Positions 12,714-13,547 of a stretch of DNA of 13,547 nt are shown here, in pieces. Numbering within the stretch: position 1 is the first letter of the stretch; the number at the start of each line of letters is the position of its first letter. The notes under the pieces are model-generated. The model ran no database searches. It was not told the DNA's origin and saw only the letters and a list, made by a program, of their open reading frames with translations. The stretch comes from Bremia lactucae (taxonomy: Eukaryota; Oomycota; Peronosporomycetes; Peronosporales; Peronosporaceae): contig NC_090621.1 of assembly GCF_004359215.1 (NCBI RefSeq), positions 1,228,631-1,242,177 on the forward strand. The letters run 5' to 3'. A program made the position numbers and the translations under genes.

Positions 12714-13547
12714 ATAGAGGGAATACGCATCACATTTCCCGTGAAAGCTTCTCCTTTCTAAGTGACATAAAAAGGAGTGCGGTCGTACGAATGAGTTCGA
12801 ATAGTAAACGATGCATTCTTGGCAATACTGTCCATTCAGCCATCGCCAAGTTCATACAACATGAACTTGACGAGATGAAGGAAAAAGTAGCCTTGCTGAA
12901 TTAGCAAGGCTCTCAACAGGCAGAACTTTTGAGGTCGCAACGGGTACAGACCCCTTTACCTGGGATGACGCACATGCGTTGTCCCGAAACATTAAAAATT
13001 GACATTTCTAAGTATAGGGGAGTCGAAAAAGACTCCCTTTTGATAATGTTTGTCGAGTTGGACGATGCCATTAGCACGTCACATCGTCGACGAGCAAACG
13101 CAAGTCGCATTTGCTCAATCAAATTTTGCAGGTCGTGCCAAAACCTGGTCATTAGGCCTGAAGTTGCGCGACCCATATGTCTTTGGGTCGCTAGAGGCTT
13201 TTGAAGCCCGGCTCAAACAGACGTTTGAACCGCCAAGGCCTGATTTCTGAGCTCGTTCAGAGCTTCTGAAACTCAATCAAGGCAAGCGTGATGTTCACGT
13301 ATATGCCCAGCATATACGACTCTTAGCGAGTTGTATTACGAATAACCCAGTTCATGAACACACGTTGATTACGGTGTTCATGCAAGGTCTTATGGATGGT
13401 CTCGTAAAGACCCACCTGTTCCGCTTGGAACTGGATACGCTAGAAGAAGCAATATCCGTTGCGGAACAGGAGGAATTTAGCTTGAGACAGGCTCAAGCAA
13501 GTTCGTCTTCGTATTGTCCTCCAAGACGACACGAGTTAGGAGGTCCA
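12698..13547 (+). pseudogene. gag: Gag of gypsy element 2, broken, runs off the window
   Basis: From ATG 12698 it matches element-1 Gag (MDMLD, GNTHH, FLSDI, KFIQHELDEMKEK). Between about 12810 and 12840 bases are lost relative to element 1. A TAG at 12902-12904 stands where element 1 has CAG. After a further frame change near 13075 the capsid part reads VDEQTQVAFAQSNFAGRAKT, LRDPYVFGSLEAF and FEPPRPDF. TGA at 13248-13250 is followed by the open stretch ARSELLKLNQGKRDVHVYAQ, FMQGLMDG and ISVAEQEEFSLRQAQ to the window end. A CCHC zinc knuckle would be expected beyond 13547. No intact Gag can be made. Confidence 0.85.

Noticed and set aside
1..13547. tRNA, rRNA or riboswitch genes
   Set aside because: No cloverleaf with T-arm consensus, rRNA-like sequence or riboswitch core was seen on either strand; many hairpins are explained by the retroelement pattern.

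Overview
This window looks like repeat-rich nuclear DNA of an oomycete (a Phytophthora or downy-mildew type genome; the genus cannot be fixed from the sequence). Two things support this. First, there is a Crinkler (CRN) effector gene with an LYLAK motif and the HVLVxxP boundary motif. Second, the rest is dominated by Ty3/gypsy LTR retrotransposon debris in several nested layers. No bacterial features (operons, ribosome binding sites, CRISPR) and no rRNA or tRNA genes were seen.

Layout. 1-92: the first bases of an LTR (family 'LTR-1') on the minus strand, cut by the window edge. 93-784: copy A of an unrecognised decayed repeat, here called the 'block'. 918 to about 1450: a second, related LTR family ('LTR-2', + strand), followed by a ruined gag (about 1767-2321, +). 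2531-2700: a minus-strand LTR-2 piece. 2707-4108: block copy B, followed by LTR-2 (4109-4477), which is cut by an LTR-1 element. That element has LTR 4478-4928, primer-binding site 4931-4948, gag 4979-5298, a 100-N assembly gap, and a broken integrase (5399-6175) with an internal duplication (5829-6059 and 6176-6406). At about 6406 the strand flips: 6407-7648 is a broken reverse transcriptase/RNase H on the minus strand. 7649-8898 is LTR-2 plus block copy C, an inverted, nearly identical copy of 2707-4339, so the wrecked element lies inside a long inverted repeat.

9084-10935 carries the one host-type gene: a Crinkler with an N-terminal header domain, a coiled-coil linker, a PD-(D/E)XK-like nuclease domain and a protein-kinase-like domain. 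It is split by a single frame change near 9790-9803. 11030-12190 holds only unrecognised fragments and a 27-bp tandem duplication. A second LTR-1 element begins at about 12193 (LTR to 12647, primer-binding site 12650-12667) and its gag, with at least two nonsense codons and two frame changes, runs off the right edge.

Most striking observation: the gypsy coding sequences (gag and integrase) and their LTRs are packed with short, perfect, often back-to-back inverted repeats (stems of 7-11 bp, loops of 3-7 nt). One of them encloses the gag start codon. The neighbouring Crinkler gene does not show this by eye. It looks like a property of this retroelement family and is the best candidate here for something undescribed.
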